64,000 nucleotides of DNA, from the NCBI RefSeq assembly GCF_901827185.1, contig NZ_LR594672.1, forward strand, positions 1-64,000, in the 5' to 3' direction. Each line of letters begins with the position of its first letter. Positions within the stretch are counted from its first letter, which is position 1. Origin of the DNA: Variovorax sp. PBL-E5. GTDB taxonomy: Bacteria > Pseudomonadota > Gammaproteobacteria > Burkholderiales > Burkholderiaceae_C. The notes under the pieces were generated by a model. The model was not told the DNA's origin. It did no database searches and saw only the letters and a list, made by a program, of their open reading frames with translations. Below, piece after piece: positions 16,914 through 28,859 of the stretch. The translations under genes and the position numbers were made by a program.

Positions 16914-17756
16914 ATGGCCACCGCGAAAGCTGACGCAGCAGACGTCGAAAAAGATGAAAAGGCGCAGCGCCTGCCCTTCCTCGAGGACGGCGAGCTGGCG
17001 ACCGTCGTTCGCGTTGAACTGAAGACCCGCAAAACGCGAGCCCCCAAGCCCTATACGGAGGGAACGCTGCTCGACGACATGAAGGGCGCCGCGAAGTTCG
17101 TGGAAGACGCGACTCTTCGCAAGGCCATCAGGACCAAGGAAGCCTCTGGCATCGGCACTGCCGCGACCCGTGCGGAAACCATCGAGAAGCTCAAGGCCGT
17201 CAAGTACATCAAGGCCTCGGGAAAGACCATCACCGCGACCCCGAAGGGTCTCGACTTCATCACCTGGCTTGAATCCATCATGCCCGAGCTCACGGACGTT
17301 GCGCTCACGGCACGCTGGCAAGCAGAACTTGATGGCGTTGCCGTTTCAGGTGGCGGCAAAGCCTTTGAAGCCGGCGTCGCAGACAACGTGCGACAGCTGG
17401 TTTCTATATTTCAAGTGGCGCCTTCAATGCGCCTCGCATCCACCTCCTCAACTGAAGGCTCATCAAGCATGACTGACACCCCCAAACGTGCGAACAAACC
17501 CAGCGACAAGATGCTGGAGTTCGCGAAGCGCATCGCCGACAAGGTCGGCAAGAAGGTCCCTGACGACGTCATGGCCGACTGGGACGCCTGCAAGGCGTTC
17601 ATCGACGAGAACAAGGACGCGGCCATGCGTCCGAGCGAAAAGCAGATTGCGTTCGCCGGCCGCATCGCCAAGGAGAAGGGCCTGACTGTGCCTGATGACG
17701 CGCTGAAGGACGGCCGCGAACTGTCGCGCTGGATTGACGAGAACATCAGCAAGTAA
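16914..17756 (+). CDS. C-terminal fragment of topoisomerase III (TopB-like)
   Basis: This 280-aa protein matches only the C-terminal part of TopB: YTEGTLLDDMKGAAKFV, then IGTAATRAETIEKLK, then the TPKGLDFI and ALTARWQAELD segments. The Toprim domain and the active-site tyrosine region are absent, so it cannot be a topoisomerase on its own. The last ~80 residues hold two copies of a motif of the form PS-[DE]-K-x(2-4)-FA-x-RIA followed by VPDD, as on some plasmid TopB proteins. ATG 17469 could start this domain separately. It follows the signal-peptidase gene after 4 bp. It is either a decayed topB or a DNA-binding adaptor. Confidence 0.7.
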   Translation: MATAKADAADVEKDEKAQRLPFLEDGELATVVRVELKTRKTRAPKPYTEGTLLDDMKGAAKFVEDATLRKAIRTKEASGIGTAATRAETIEKLKAVKYIKASGKTITATPKGLDFITWLESIMPELTDVALTARWQAELDGVAVSGGGKAFEAGVADNVRQLVSIFQVAPSMRLASTSSTEGSSSMTDTPKRANKPSDKMLEFAKRIADKVGKKVPDDVMADWDACKAFIDENKDAAMRPSEKQIAFAGRIAKEKGLTVPDDALKDGRELSRWIDENISK

Positions 17757-17775
17757 CTCGCCTGCCTCCGCATGC

Positions 17776-17805
17776 AAAGCCGGCCCCGTGCCGGCTTTCG
17801 CTTTT
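17776..17805 (+). terminator. Rho-independent terminator of the traA-topB' operon
   Basis: AAAGCCGGC and GCCGGCTTT pair around a 5-base loop and are followed by a T-rich end. Confidence 0.85.
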
Positions 17806-17868
17806 GGGTCGCTACACCGGGAGGACATCAACGCCCTGTGCAAGGGGGCAATCATCACAAGGACAAAC

Positions 17869-18354
17869 ATGACAACCGCGACCGAATCTCGACTGGAAGA
17901 GTTGCTCGACCTGAAAGACGTCGAACTAGAGGAAGCCGAAGAGCGCATCCGCACACTCGAGAGAGAAATCGACTTTGGCGTCGACTGGATGCGGCACGAA
18001 CCGCTTCCGCGTGACGAGTCGGGGCTTCCGCTCCCCCGCATCGAACTCCGGGTGATACCGAACACCCACTACTGCTTCGAAGCCGAGGTCACCTTGGCGT
18101 TGGCGCAGCGCGATGGCAGCGTCAGGTTCGTTCCGCTCTCATACAGCAAGGTGTCAGGCAGAGCGGTCGACCTCGAGCAATTTCCGACCTCCGGAGTGCT
18201 TTCCGACCGGCAAATCTCTGACCTGCCCGGGCTGGTGAACGACGCCTGTTTTCACATGGACAAGACCGGCATCGGCGCTTTCGTAGTGCTGGACGACAGG
18301 CGGCGCTATCGAATAACGAGCTTGCGCCCCCTGGCGATGGAGGCCGTGGCCTAA
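17869..18354 (+). CDS. Protein of unknown function with N-terminal coiled coil
   Basis: This 161-aa protein is not recognised. Residues ~5-35 are Glu/Leu-rich and likely form a coiled coil (LEELLDLKDVELEEAEERIRTLE). The rest is a mixed alpha/beta soluble domain without obvious catalytic motifs. ATG 17869 has AAGGA upstream and is preferred to upstream in-frame codons, which run through the preceding terminator. It is flanked by terminators on both sides and has no clear bipartite motif, so its promoter is uncertain. Confidence 0.6.
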   Translation: MTTATESRLEELLDLKDVELEEAEERIRTLEREIDFGVDWMRHEPLPRDESGLPLPRIELRVIPNTHYCFEAEVTLALAQRDGSVRFVPLSYSKVSGRAVDLEQFPTSGVLSDRQISDLPGLVNDACFHMDKTGIGAFVVLDDRRRYRITSLRPLAMEAVA

Positions 18355-18368
18355 CCCCGTCATTCCTC

Positions 18369-18395
18369 GAAAGCCCCGCATCGCGGGGCTTTCTC
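18369..18395 (+). terminator. Rho-independent terminator
   Basis: GAAAGCCCCGC and GCGGGGCTTTC form an 11-bp stem after the 161-aa gene, followed by a T/C-rich stretch. Confidence 0.85.
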
Positions 18396-18445
18396 TTGCT
18401 GGCAGCAGTTCACTCGTTGGGCCGGGCGCGCCTTAAACCGCACCG

Positions 18446-18467
18446 GATAAAGCCGTCGCTATACGAC
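18446..18467 (+). promoter_or_regulatory. Bipartite plasmid promoter motif
   Basis: GATAAA (18446-18451) is followed by CTATACGA (18459-18466), 24 bp before the dNMP kinase start codon. Confidence 0.65.
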
Positions 18468-18490
18468 CCGCAACCTTTTGGAGGTCATAT

Positions 18491-19231
18491 ATGCGCCAAA
18501 TCATCGGAATGCTGGGAGCACGGGGCTCCGGCAAAGATACATGCGCGGCGGTGCTGGTGAATGAGCTTGGCTTCATTCGCATTGGCTTCGCCGACACCCT
18601 CTACCAGGAGGCGGCTGATGCGTTCCGCACGACCGTCGAGTACCTGGGCAATCGCAAGTCCAAGGAGCTGCCGCAAACGCCGCTCGCGCTCAGCCGCTGC
18701 GTGAGCGTCCACTTTGTGGAAATTGCGCTCAAGTCTGCGACCCGCGACCGAAGCCTGCGCGACGCTGCATTGCACTACTTCAAGACCGGTGAGCTGACAC
18801 CCCACGTTTCGGCACGCCGCACGAGGGGTGTCCTGAAAGCGGCTAGAAGCCCACGATGGACGCTGCAACTCTGGGGAACCGAGTTCCGCCGGAAGAGCAA
18901 GTATGGGTACGACTCGTACTGGCTCGACCAGGTGCGTGCGGCCGTCAACGCGCAGCCCGGAAAGTGCTTCGTCATCACGGACGTCCGCTTCAAGAACGAG
19001 GCGTTCTTCGTGGTGTCAATCGGTGGCGTGCTGCACCGCGTGCGCCGGCCCGCCCTGGAAGCCCGAGATGCGGCTGAGCGGAAGGTCACCGGCCTGGCCG
19101 CTCACCCGAGCGAGACGGAACTCCTGGACCACCCGGTGGACTTCGAATTCCTGAATGAGGAGGGCCAGCTCGCGCAGTTGCGCCTGGACGTGCTGCAGCA
19201 GGCTGGGTTCCTGGAGAAGAAGGCGGCCTGA
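18491..19231 (+). CDS. Phage-type deoxynucleoside monophosphate kinase
   Basis: This 246-aa P-loop kinase has GARGSGKDT at residues 9-17, and the overall pattern of phage dNMP kinases: GFADTLYQEAADAF after the P-loop, a LWGTEFRR segment and VITDVRFKNEAF. It should phosphorylate dNMPs to supply DNA synthesis. Such genes are common in large phages and unusual inside a tra region. A GGAGG site lies 7 bp before the ATG, and the gene has its own bipartite promoter motif and terminator, so it is a single-gene cargo unit between tra operons. Confidence 0.78.
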   Translation: MRQIIGMLGARGSGKDTCAAVLVNELGFIRIGFADTLYQEAADAFRTTVEYLGNRKSKELPQTPLALSRCVSVHFVEIALKSATRDRSLRDAALHYFKTGELTPHVSARRTRGVLKAARSPRWTLQLWGTEFRRKSKYGYDSYWLDQVRAAVNAQPGKCFVITDVRFKNEAFFVVSIGGVLHRVRRPALEARDAAERKVTGLAAHPSETELLDHPVDFEFLNEEGQLAQLRLDVLQQAGFLEKKAA

Positions 19232-19251
19232 CGCCTCAACGCCTGATTTTG

Positions 19252-19284
19252 GGCCTGCCACTCTGGTGGCAGGCCTTTTCTTTT
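19252..19284 (+). terminator. Rho-independent terminator
   Basis: GGCCTGCCAC and GTGGCAGGCC pair around TCTG and are followed by TTTTCTTTTG. Confidence 0.9.
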
Positions 19285-19285
19285 G

Positions 19286-19308
19286 TTTAAACGGCAGAGC
19301 TACACGGC
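19286..19308 (+). promoter_or_regulatory. Bipartite plasmid promoter motif upstream of traF
   Basis: TTTAAA (19286-19291) is followed by CTACACGG (19300-19307), only 24 bp before the TraF start codon. Confidence 0.6.
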
Positions 19309-19331
19309 TCAAGCTCACCCACCTCAGCCTA

Positions 19332-20378
19332 ATGAAGCCTCTCCACGTCCTATTGCTGTCCGTCGCCCTTGCGCTGCCCGGGTTGACGCATGCCCAGTCC
19401 AGCTCGACCTTCAAGGAAAACGCGGCCGCGGACGCTCGCGCCAAGGCCGAGAAGGGCTGGTGGTACTTCGAGAAGAAGAAGGAGCCACCGAAGCTCGAGG
19501 AACCGGCTCCTCAACCCCAGCCTGAGCCCGTGGCGCAACCTTCAAAGGCTGAGAAGAGCAAGGAAGAGAAGTGCAAGGAGAAAGCGACCTGGTCGGCCGA
19601 CTGTGGGTTCGTCCACCCAGGCCAAGATTTCGAGTTCCAGGCGAAGCAGCGCGACGCCCTGATGGAGCGTATGGTGGTCTCCAACAATGACCCGCAGGCT
19701 GTCGAAGCCTTCCAGTACTACATGCGCTGGGTGCTCGAGCGCACCAGTGAGGTGACGAACCTCTGGTGGTACAACATGGTCCAAAACCCCGAACTGGACC
19801 CGACGGCAGCGCAGCCCATCTCGGCGATGGGCTTGCGACTCATGACCGAGGTGCGCAAAGGCTCAGAGGCCGAAATCTTCGACGTGGCACGCGACGAAGG
19901 CGGAATGTTCGTCTTCTTCTCGCGCAGCGACTGCATCTTCTGCCATCAGATGGCCGAGCCGCTGCGGATTATGCAAGAGCGTACGAAGCTGCCCATCCGT
20001 AACGCCAGCCTCGACGGCCAATGCATCGCGCCATTTGTCGAGGGTTGCCTGACCGGCGAAGTCGCCATCCAGGCCGCGCAGGCCCTTCAGGTCGCTACCG
20101 TTCCCACCGTTTTCCTCTACATCAAGCCCAATACCTGGATTCGTATTGCCACCGGCATCACCGACGCTGACTCCATGGCAACCCGCGCAATGCAGTTTTT
20201 CACCGCATACCGCACGGCTTTGCTCAAGGGCGTGGAAAACGGGCAGGACGGCCGGCCCTCCGTGGATTTCGGGAAAGACGAAGGGCCGACGGGGAACCTC
20301 TCGACGGGCGTAGGCGCAGGCAAACGCCAGGAGGTGTCCGAGGAACTTATCCATGACCTGCTCGGGCGTAAAAACTGA
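19332..20378 (+). CDS. traF: TraF-type pilus assembly protein with thioredoxin fold
   Basis: This 348-aa periplasmic protein of the F-type system has a signal peptide with cleavage near THAQ (residue 21), a Lys/Glu/Pro-rich linker and a C-terminal thioredoxin-like domain with the CIFC motif at Cys201-Cys204. F TraF lacks an active CxxC, whereas many relatives keep it, so this one may be a working oxidoreductase. It opens a second tra operon with traH and traG. TraW, TraU, TrbC and TraN, which normally lie between traC and traF, are absent here. Confidence 0.87.
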   Translation: MKPLHVLLLSVALALPGLTHAQSSSTFKENAAADARAKAEKGWWYFEKKKEPPKLEEPAPQPQPEPVAQPSKAEKSKEEKCKEKATWSADCGFVHPGQDFEFQAKQRDALMERMVVSNNDPQAVEAFQYYMRWVLERTSEVTNLWWYNMVQNPELDPTAAQPISAMGLRLMTEVRKGSEAEIFDVARDEGGMFVFFSRSDCIFCHQMAEPLRIMQERTKLPIRNASLDGQCIAPFVEGCLTGEVAIQAAQALQVATVPTVFLYIKPNTWIRIATGITDADSMATRAMQFFTAYRTALLKGVENGQDGRPSVDFGKDEGPTGNLSTGVGAGKRQEVSEELIHDLLGRKN

Positions 20379-20415
20379 ACGCGTACCTATAAGACCAAAT
20401 CACGGGGAATCTCCA

Positions 20416-22092
20416 ATGCTGCGCAAACTCGTCATCCTCTTCCTGGCAGCCTCGATGCTGCTGCAGGCGCCGTTCGCATCCGCTCGCGACCTCACAGCCG
20501 CTTTTGGCAATCTGCTGTCCAAGGGCGGAGTTGCCGCCGTCAACAAAGGCGGCCGTTACGAATCCTCCGCTCGAAACACATTCATCGCGGGCGGTCTAGA
20601 AATGCGGATGCCCAAGCAGGACGTGTCGGCGCAGCTGTTTTCGTTCACGCCACCCAAGGTCACCGTCGGGTGCAACGGCGTATCGGCCTTCTTCGGCGGC
20701 TTTTCCTTCATCTCGAGCCAAGAGTTCGAACAGTTGGTCAAGAGCATCGCGTCGGGCGCTGCGCTAGGGTTCGTGACGATGTTGACCCTGAAATCCCTGT
20801 GCCCGCAGTGCGCCGATGTCGTGCAGCAGCTGAAGAATGCCGCCCAGGTCGCGGCACGACTCTCCATCGACGCGTGCAAGCTCGGCATGGAAGCCGCCAA
20901 GAAGTTCCAGGGGGAGCCGAACGATTTTGCCTCGGAGCTCTGTGGAGCAACAACGACCTCTGGCAGCGGTACCAGCGCTGACTTCCTGTCCTCCATCAGC
21001 AAGCAATGCAACACCATCGTGGGCTCGACCCAGGCGGTGAAGCAGGCCAACCCGGGCACGGCGGGGGGGTCCAAGGAGTCTAAAAGCCAAGAGTCCGAGC
21101 TTGAGTGCAAGCTCGGGGTGGGCAACGTTACCTGGGCAATGCTCGGCGGCGCCAAGTACAAGTTCAAGGGTACTGACGACGAAATCTACGCACGCAAGAC
21201 CGTCATCATGAACATGATGGGAGTCGTCCTGCGCGTAGGGGACAAGGAGGCATCCTGCGAAACTCCGAACGGCACGTTGAAGCCAAGCGAGGCCGATGGC
21301 CAGATGATGGTTTTCTGCCCGCCTCAAGTTGAGGCTAAGGACATCACCGGCGCCTTCATGTGTGGTACCGACAAGAGCGCCTTCTCAAAGGTGGTCAACG
21401 GCTCGGCCGTCATCTCCTACTGCAAGGCCTTCTTCGATGGACTTGCGGGAGCCAAGCAGGACTCCGGAGCGTCGCTGGATAACCTGAAGCTGAAGCGGCT
21501 GATGGTGTGCGAGGAATCGGAATCCTGCAAGAAGCTGGTGCTGAAGGACTTCGCTGAAGCCAACGTTGTTAGTGGCGTGGGCTTCCTGCCCCAGGTCGCG
21601 AAGCAGTTGGCCACCGCCGTGGACAACGTACGGAATAACAAGCCGATGGACCAGGAAATCATCGACCTCATGGAAGCAGCCCCCTACCCGTTGTACCAGG
21701 CCGTCAACGCGGCCGCTGTGTACCCCGTCGCCGCAGCCGACTTGCTCGACTCGCTGAGCATCCTGGTGGCAGAAAGCGCAGCAGGCACGATGCTGGAAGA
21801 GTTCCTGCGTGTCGACGGCACCATGGGTGGCGGAAGCTGTACGAACGAGCAACAGGTTCGCCGTGTCATTGAAACACTGGCTTTTGCCAAGACCGAAGCG
21901 AAGGCCCGCAAGAACCTCATCGCATCGAACATGGCCGCGCAGCAAGGCATGCGCGAGCAAATTCGCCAAATCAACCTGGCAATCCAGCAGCAAGTCATGA
22001 GTGGCGAACTGCTGCAACAAAACAAGATGGCTGCCGGCCTCGCCAGCTCCCTCAGCCCGACCGGCGCCGGCAATCAGCCGACCGGCAACTAA
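20416..22092 (+). CDS. traH: TraH pilus assembly protein
   Basis: This 558-aa exported protein of the F-type system has a signal peptide ending near SARD (residue 24) and the TraH pattern that follows (RYESSARNTFIAGGLEMRMP). It carries many cysteines suited to disulfide formation, and C-terminal heptad-like Ala/Gln-rich helices. Length equals typical TraH (~460-560 aa). ATG 20416 is chosen over upstream in-frame codons because a GGGGA site precedes it and the signal peptide then starts correctly. It is needed for pilus outgrowth with TraF and TraG. Confidence 0.9.
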   Translation: MLRKLVILFLAASMLLQAPFASARDLTAAFGNLLSKGGVAAVNKGGRYESSARNTFIAGGLEMRMPKQDVSAQLFSFTPPKVTVGCNGVSAFFGGFSFISSQEFEQLVKSIASGAALGFVTMLTLKSLCPQCADVVQQLKNAAQVAARLSIDACKLGMEAAKKFQGEPNDFASELCGATTTSGSGTSADFLSSISKQCNTIVGSTQAVKQANPGTAGGSKESKSQESELECKLGVGNVTWAMLGGAKYKFKGTDDEIYARKTVIMNMMGVVLRVGDKEASCETPNGTLKPSEADGQMMVFCPPQVEAKDITGAFMCGTDKSAFSKVVNGSAVISYCKAFFDGLAGAKQDSGASLDNLKLKRLMVCEESESCKKLVLKDFAEANVVSGVGFLPQVAKQLATAVDNVRNNKPMDQEIIDLMEAAPYPLYQAVNAAAVYPVAAADLLDSLSILVAESAAGTMLEEFLRVDGTMGGGSCTNEQQVRRVIETLAFAKTEAKARKNLIASNMAAQQGMREQIRQINLAIQQQVMSGELLQQNKMAAGLASSLSPTGAGNQPTGN

Positions 22093-22106
22093 AAGACGAG
22101 GCACCA

Positions 22107-25133
<3,027 letters not shown>

Positions 25134-25171
25134 CCGAACAACGGCCCCAGGTTTGGCGGGCACGAAGAAAA

Positions 25172-25199
25172 GGGGTACCTGCAGGGTGCCCCATTTTTT
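25172..25199 (+). terminator. Rho-independent terminator of traFHG
   Basis: GGGGTACC and GGTGCCCC pair (one G-T) around TGCAG and are followed by ATTTTTTG. Confidence 0.88.
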
Positions 25200-25222
25200 G
25201 CTTTAGGCCGACGCGCGGCGAA

Positions 25223-25246
25223 TATAAACCGGCGCTCCCTATACGG
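25223..25246 (+). promoter_or_regulatory. Bipartite plasmid promoter motif upstream of the pil operon
   Basis: TATAAA (25223-25228) is followed by CTATACGG (25239-25246), 29 bp before the PilL-like gene. Confidence 0.68.
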
Positions 25247-25274
25247 GGTCTACTGCAAACTCTTGAGACCCTGC

Positions 25275-27269
25275 ATGACCCGTCCTGTGCACGCCTTCGT
25301 GCTAGGGGCCGCCCTTACCCTGTTTGGCCAAACAGGGGTTGCTTCAAGCTTGGAGCAATCGGGGCAGCCCGAGCAAAGCGTATCCGTGATGAAGACCTAT
25401 GGCGTTGGCGTTGCCACGTCCAAGGGGCTCCGTACGGTCGTTCCCGCCGGCTGGCGGACCTATGTCCAGCCACCCGCCGCCTTGCCTGAGTCGATGTCGT
25501 GGAAGGTGGGCCAGGAATGGACCTCCGTCCTGGCCGACCTGGCCAAAGATTCCAACATCAACGTGCTCGTCGACTGGTCGTCGAAGTCTGTCTACCTCCG
25601 TACCACCGAAGCGGCACTGGATGACGGCGCAAAGCGTGCGGAAGTCCTGCAAGCAGCCACCACGCCACTGCCGCGCTTTGAACCCAAGCCGCTCGCCGTC
25701 GGCGTCATTGAAAAGGTGGCAAGCACCGCCGCTTCGTCCCAAAACCACCTGAAGACGGAACCTCTCGCGGCAGGGGCACCCGCCGCTACGGCCGCAGATG
25801 CTGCTTCGAAGGCCAGCTTTGCGTCCTCCGCTGCCTTGGCGACTCCTCTTGCGGGAGAGCCAGCCGGTGGCAAATTCGCAGTGCGCAAGAAAACTTCCAA
25901 TACCACGTTCGACGCGCCGCTTGCAACGGTGACGTTGGGGCCGTCTGACGTGACCGGCAGGGCTGTCGAAACGCGTGGCACGGCTTCCCTGGGAGCCGCA
26001 CCGGTCGCTCAGGGCCCTTCCACCTCGAGCGCCGTGAGCGATGCGCCCGAGCCCGCGGAAAAAGTCCTTGCCAAGGCCGAGCCCGCTCAGGTCGTCGGCG
26101 CGTCCCCAACGACAGGCACCGGGACCGCCCCGGTCGGGGCCGTGACGTCCGGCCCTTTGTCCGTGCTGGAAGACAAGCTCGTCCTCAAGCCCGCTCTCGG
26201 CCTTGACCTGGTTGCGGCGCCCTCCGCTGGGCCGTCACAGCAGCATGACCTGCTGACTGCGCCTATTGAGCGGCCCTCCGCTGAGAAGCGAATGGCCACT
26301 TCGGCGGCGGTTCGTGCCGCTCTTGCGCCTGTGACTGCGGAGCCTGGTCCGTTCAACGCTACCGTGCCAGCCCCGGTACTCGCGGCTCCAACCTCCGTTG
26401 TCGGGCATTTGGCCGCGCCTGCCGTTGTTGCGGCTGCCCGCTCCCCCGAGGCGCCGGTCGCCGTCGCCCAAGCAGAGCCCCCCGTGAACATCGCGCTTGC
26501 CGCCCAGATGACCGAAGCATTGAATGCCGCTCCGACCACACTTCTGCCGTCTCCCGGAGCCCGCATCGGTGACACGGAAGATTTCGTCTACACGCAGGCC
26601 GTCGCGCTGAACAAGCCTTCGGCGCGCTCCGTCGCGCAAAGCATCGCGAACCGCTTCCACCTTCGCCTGGTCTGGGCAGCGCCGGAGATGACCCTACGCG
26701 GTCCTGTCACGTTGCTCGGCAACTCGGCCGAAGAAGACATGACGCTCCTCAAGAAGGCCATGGGCGTCTATTCGCCTGTGTCGCTTGACATCCCGACAGG
26801 ACAAGGCGTCCTGATGGCAGTCGCCCAATCGGGTAGCGATTATCCGAACCTCGCAGCCAAGGCTATCTTGCCTGCGGCGCCCGGGAATACAGACCCCGCC
26901 GGGACTCACGTCGTTGCTGGCGGCAGCGTGGTCGGTCAGGTCCTCGGAGGTACAGGCGCGCAGCCGGTTGCAGCTGGCGCGCCGAGCGCCACGGATGCAC
27001 CGGTTGCCGCAGTCGCCGCACTTGAACTCGTGGTCAACGAAGGTGAACCGCTGGAGGTCGCCATCGTCCGGTTCGCCCGTACCAACGGCTACACCATGGA
27101 ATGGAAGGTCGACGGCGGCTTTGAGGCCAAGCGGTCGCTTACCTACAAGGGTGCCTCGGTTCGCGAGGTCCTCGCCAACATCCTGCCGCCGCTTGGCGTG
27201 TCGGCAGACATCTACAAACAAGAGTCACACATCGTCGTTCGGCCTGCTGACGCGGCACTCGACTTCTAA
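25275..27269 (+). CDS. PilL-like type IVb pilus protein with TcpQ domain
   Basis: This ~664-aa exported protein has a signal peptide (ending near GVASS), a long Ala/Pro/Val-rich low-complexity middle, and a C-terminal TcpQ-type domain of ~80 residues (GEPLEVAIVRFARTNGYTMEWKVDGG, written here in part: EPLEVAIVRF, YTMEWKVDG, VREVLANIL). TcpQ/PilL proteins help the secretin PilN reach the outer membrane. A second related segment lies near residues 430-520 (SARSVAQSIANRFHLRLVW). ATG 25275 is preferred over TTG 25263. It is the first gene of the pil operon. Confidence 0.7.
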   Translation: MTRPVHAFVLGAALTLFGQTGVASSLEQSGQPEQSVSVMKTYGVGVATSKGLRTVVPAGWRTYVQPPAALPESMSWKVGQEWTSVLADLAKDSNINVLVDWSSKSVYLRTTEAALDDGAKRAEVLQAATTPLPRFEPKPLAVGVIEKVASTAASSQNHLKTEPLAAGAPAATAADAASKASFASSAALATPLAGEPAGGKFAVRKKTSNTTFDAPLATVTLGPSDVTGRAVETRGTASLGAAPVAQGPSTSSAVSDAPEPAEKVLAKAEPAQVVGASPTTGTGTAPVGAVTSGPLSVLEDKLVLKPALGLDLVAAPSAGPSQQHDLLTAPIERPSAEKRMATSAAVRAALAPVTAEPGPFNATVPAPVLAAPTSVVGHLAAPAVVAAARSPEAPVAVAQAEPPVNIALAAQMTEALNAAPTTLLPSPGARIGDTEDFVYTQAVALNKPSARSVAQSIANRFHLRLVWAAPEMTLRGPVTLLGNSAEEDMTLLKKAMGVYSPVSLDIPTGQGVLMAVAQSGSDYPNLAAKAILPAAPGNTDPAGTHVVAGGSVVGQVLGGTGAQPVAAGAPSATDAPVAAVAALELVVNEGEPLEVAIVRFARTNGYTMEWKVDGGFEAKRSLTYKGASVREVLANILPPLGVSADIYKQESHIVVRPADAALDF

Positions 27270-27281
27270 GGAGCACCATTC

Positions 27282-28847
27282 ATGTCGAAACGACTTCTCA
27301 TCGCTGCTGCAGTTGCCACCCTCATCTCGGGCTGCGCAACGCCCTTCGCTACGCAGCAGCAGGCCAAGGACATCACGGACGCACGCGCTGCCGCCGCCGT
27401 GAAGGACTTCGTGAAGCAGGGGGCCAGCGGAAGCGTGCGCGAAATCACCGAGCCGCTGAACGATTTCCGTCGCACGGAAGCCCCTGCCAAGCGTGGCGAC
27501 GTCTACGTGAAGGCGGCCAGCACGCCGTTCGCGCCTCTGGTGAGCGAGCTGTCGAAGAAGCTCGGCTACTCCGTCGCCTACGGCGAGGGCGTCGACCCCA
27601 TGCGCAAGGTGACCGTGGACTTCAACGGCTCCTTCAGCGAAGACGCCATCCGCACCACCGCGTTCCTTGCGGGTTACGCCGCAGTCTTCGACCGCGACAA
27701 CCGTACGCTGTACATCGCGGAGAACGCCACCTACAACTTCCGCCTTCCTTCGGCCGTCTTCAAGAGCCTGCAGGCCCAGTACAACGTGGGCGGTGACCCC
27801 GCGAATTCCTCCGCCTCGACGAGCGGTGGCTCGGGCGGCAGCGGCGGTGGCGGCAGCGCCGGCGGAACTTCGCTGAAGGCCGAATTCACCATCGCCGGCA
27901 AGGAAGGAACCGACGGCAAGGCGCTGATTAAGTTCATGTCCGACATGGCCGGCAAGAATGCCGAGGTGCTGGTGACGGACCAGGGCGTGGTGTCCGTGAA
28001 GGGCAACGCCCAGGCGCTACGCCGCATGAGCGACTTCATCAAGAACTTCGCGCGCGACGCCATGACCCAGGTGGAAATCGAAGCCTCGGTCATCGAGGTC
28101 TCACTCACCAAGGACTTCAGCCTCGGCATCCAGTGGGGCCGCGTGCTGAACGGCGCCAGCCGCGGCATGTTTGCCGGGGGCAGCTCCGACCTCGCCTCCG
28201 CTGCGGTCAAGGCCGCCGGCGGCGACATGAGCTCGCTCATTGGCTCCGCCGCGTCGGCCGCAGCCCAGGGAAGCCTCGGCGGCTACCGCACGACCGCCAG
28301 CTCGGCTGCCATCATCAATTCGCTGATGCAGTTCACCGATGTCAACATCGTGTCGCAGCCGAAGCTCGTGTCGCTGAACAACAACCCGGCGACGTACTTC
28401 GACGGTACGCAGATTCCTTACTTGGGCAGCGTCCAGCAGACGAACAACACCACGACGGGCGGCTCCGCCGGCGCGCCGACGGTGTCTGGCTCCGTCTCGT
28501 TCGCCATCGACGGCGTGAGCTTCTCGGCGGTGCCTTCGGTCGTGAACAAGAGCTCGGTGCAAATCACCTTGCTGCCGGTGCTGTCGTCGGTCGGTTCGTT
28601 TTCGAACTTCCTGAACGGCACGCTGACGGCCCCGACGCAGTCAAACAAGCAGACCTACATGCGCGTTGTGGCCGAAAGCGGCAAGACGCTGATTCTGGGC
28701 GGTATTCGCTACAACAAGGACGTGAAGGACACGAGCATCGCGTCTACGACCGGCCAGAAGAGCACCTCGAAGGAGGTCGTCATCCTGCTGCGCGCCAACG
28801 TGATTCCTCCGACCGACAACGACATCATCATGAGCGAATCGCTCTAA
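27282..28847 (+). CDS. pilN: PilN-type lipoprotein secretin, set A
   Basis: This 521-aa outer-membrane secretin has a signal peptide ending in the lipobox LISGC (Cys18). N-domains follow, then a Gly/Ser linker near residues 175-195, then the secretin domain from about residue 260 (VEIEASVIEVSLTKDFSLGIQWG) through LILGGIRYNK. It should form the exit gate of the thin pilus, as PilN of IncI plasmids does. It is 12 bp after the PilL-like gene. A second, distinct secretin is encoded at 42666. Confidence 0.9.
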   Translation: MSKRLLIAAAVATLISGCATPFATQQQAKDITDARAAAAVKDFVKQGASGSVREITEPLNDFRRTEAPAKRGDVYVKAASTPFAPLVSELSKKLGYSVAYGEGVDPMRKVTVDFNGSFSEDAIRTTAFLAGYAAVFDRDNRTLYIAENATYNFRLPSAVFKSLQAQYNVGGDPANSSASTSGGSGGSGGGGSAGGTSLKAEFTIAGKEGTDGKALIKFMSDMAGKNAEVLVTDQGVVSVKGNAQALRRMSDFIKNFARDAMTQVEIEASVIEVSLTKDFSLGIQWGRVLNGASRGMFAGGSSDLASAAVKAAGGDMSSLIGSAASAAAQGSLGGYRTTASSAAIINSLMQFTDVNIVSQPKLVSLNNNPATYFDGTQIPYLGSVQQTNNTTTGGSAGAPTVSGSVSFAIDGVSFSAVPSVVNKSSVQITLLPVLSSVGSFSNFLNGTLTAPTQSNKQTYMRVVAESGKTLILGGIRYNKDVKDTSIASTTGQKSTSKEVVILLRANVIPPTDNDIIMSESL

Positions 28848-28859
28848 CAGGGGCGCCGC

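Noticed and set aside
17052..17065. CTATACGG copy inside the topB fragment
   Set aside because: It is within coding sequence and lacks the A/T-rich first block at the required distance, so it is treated as chance.
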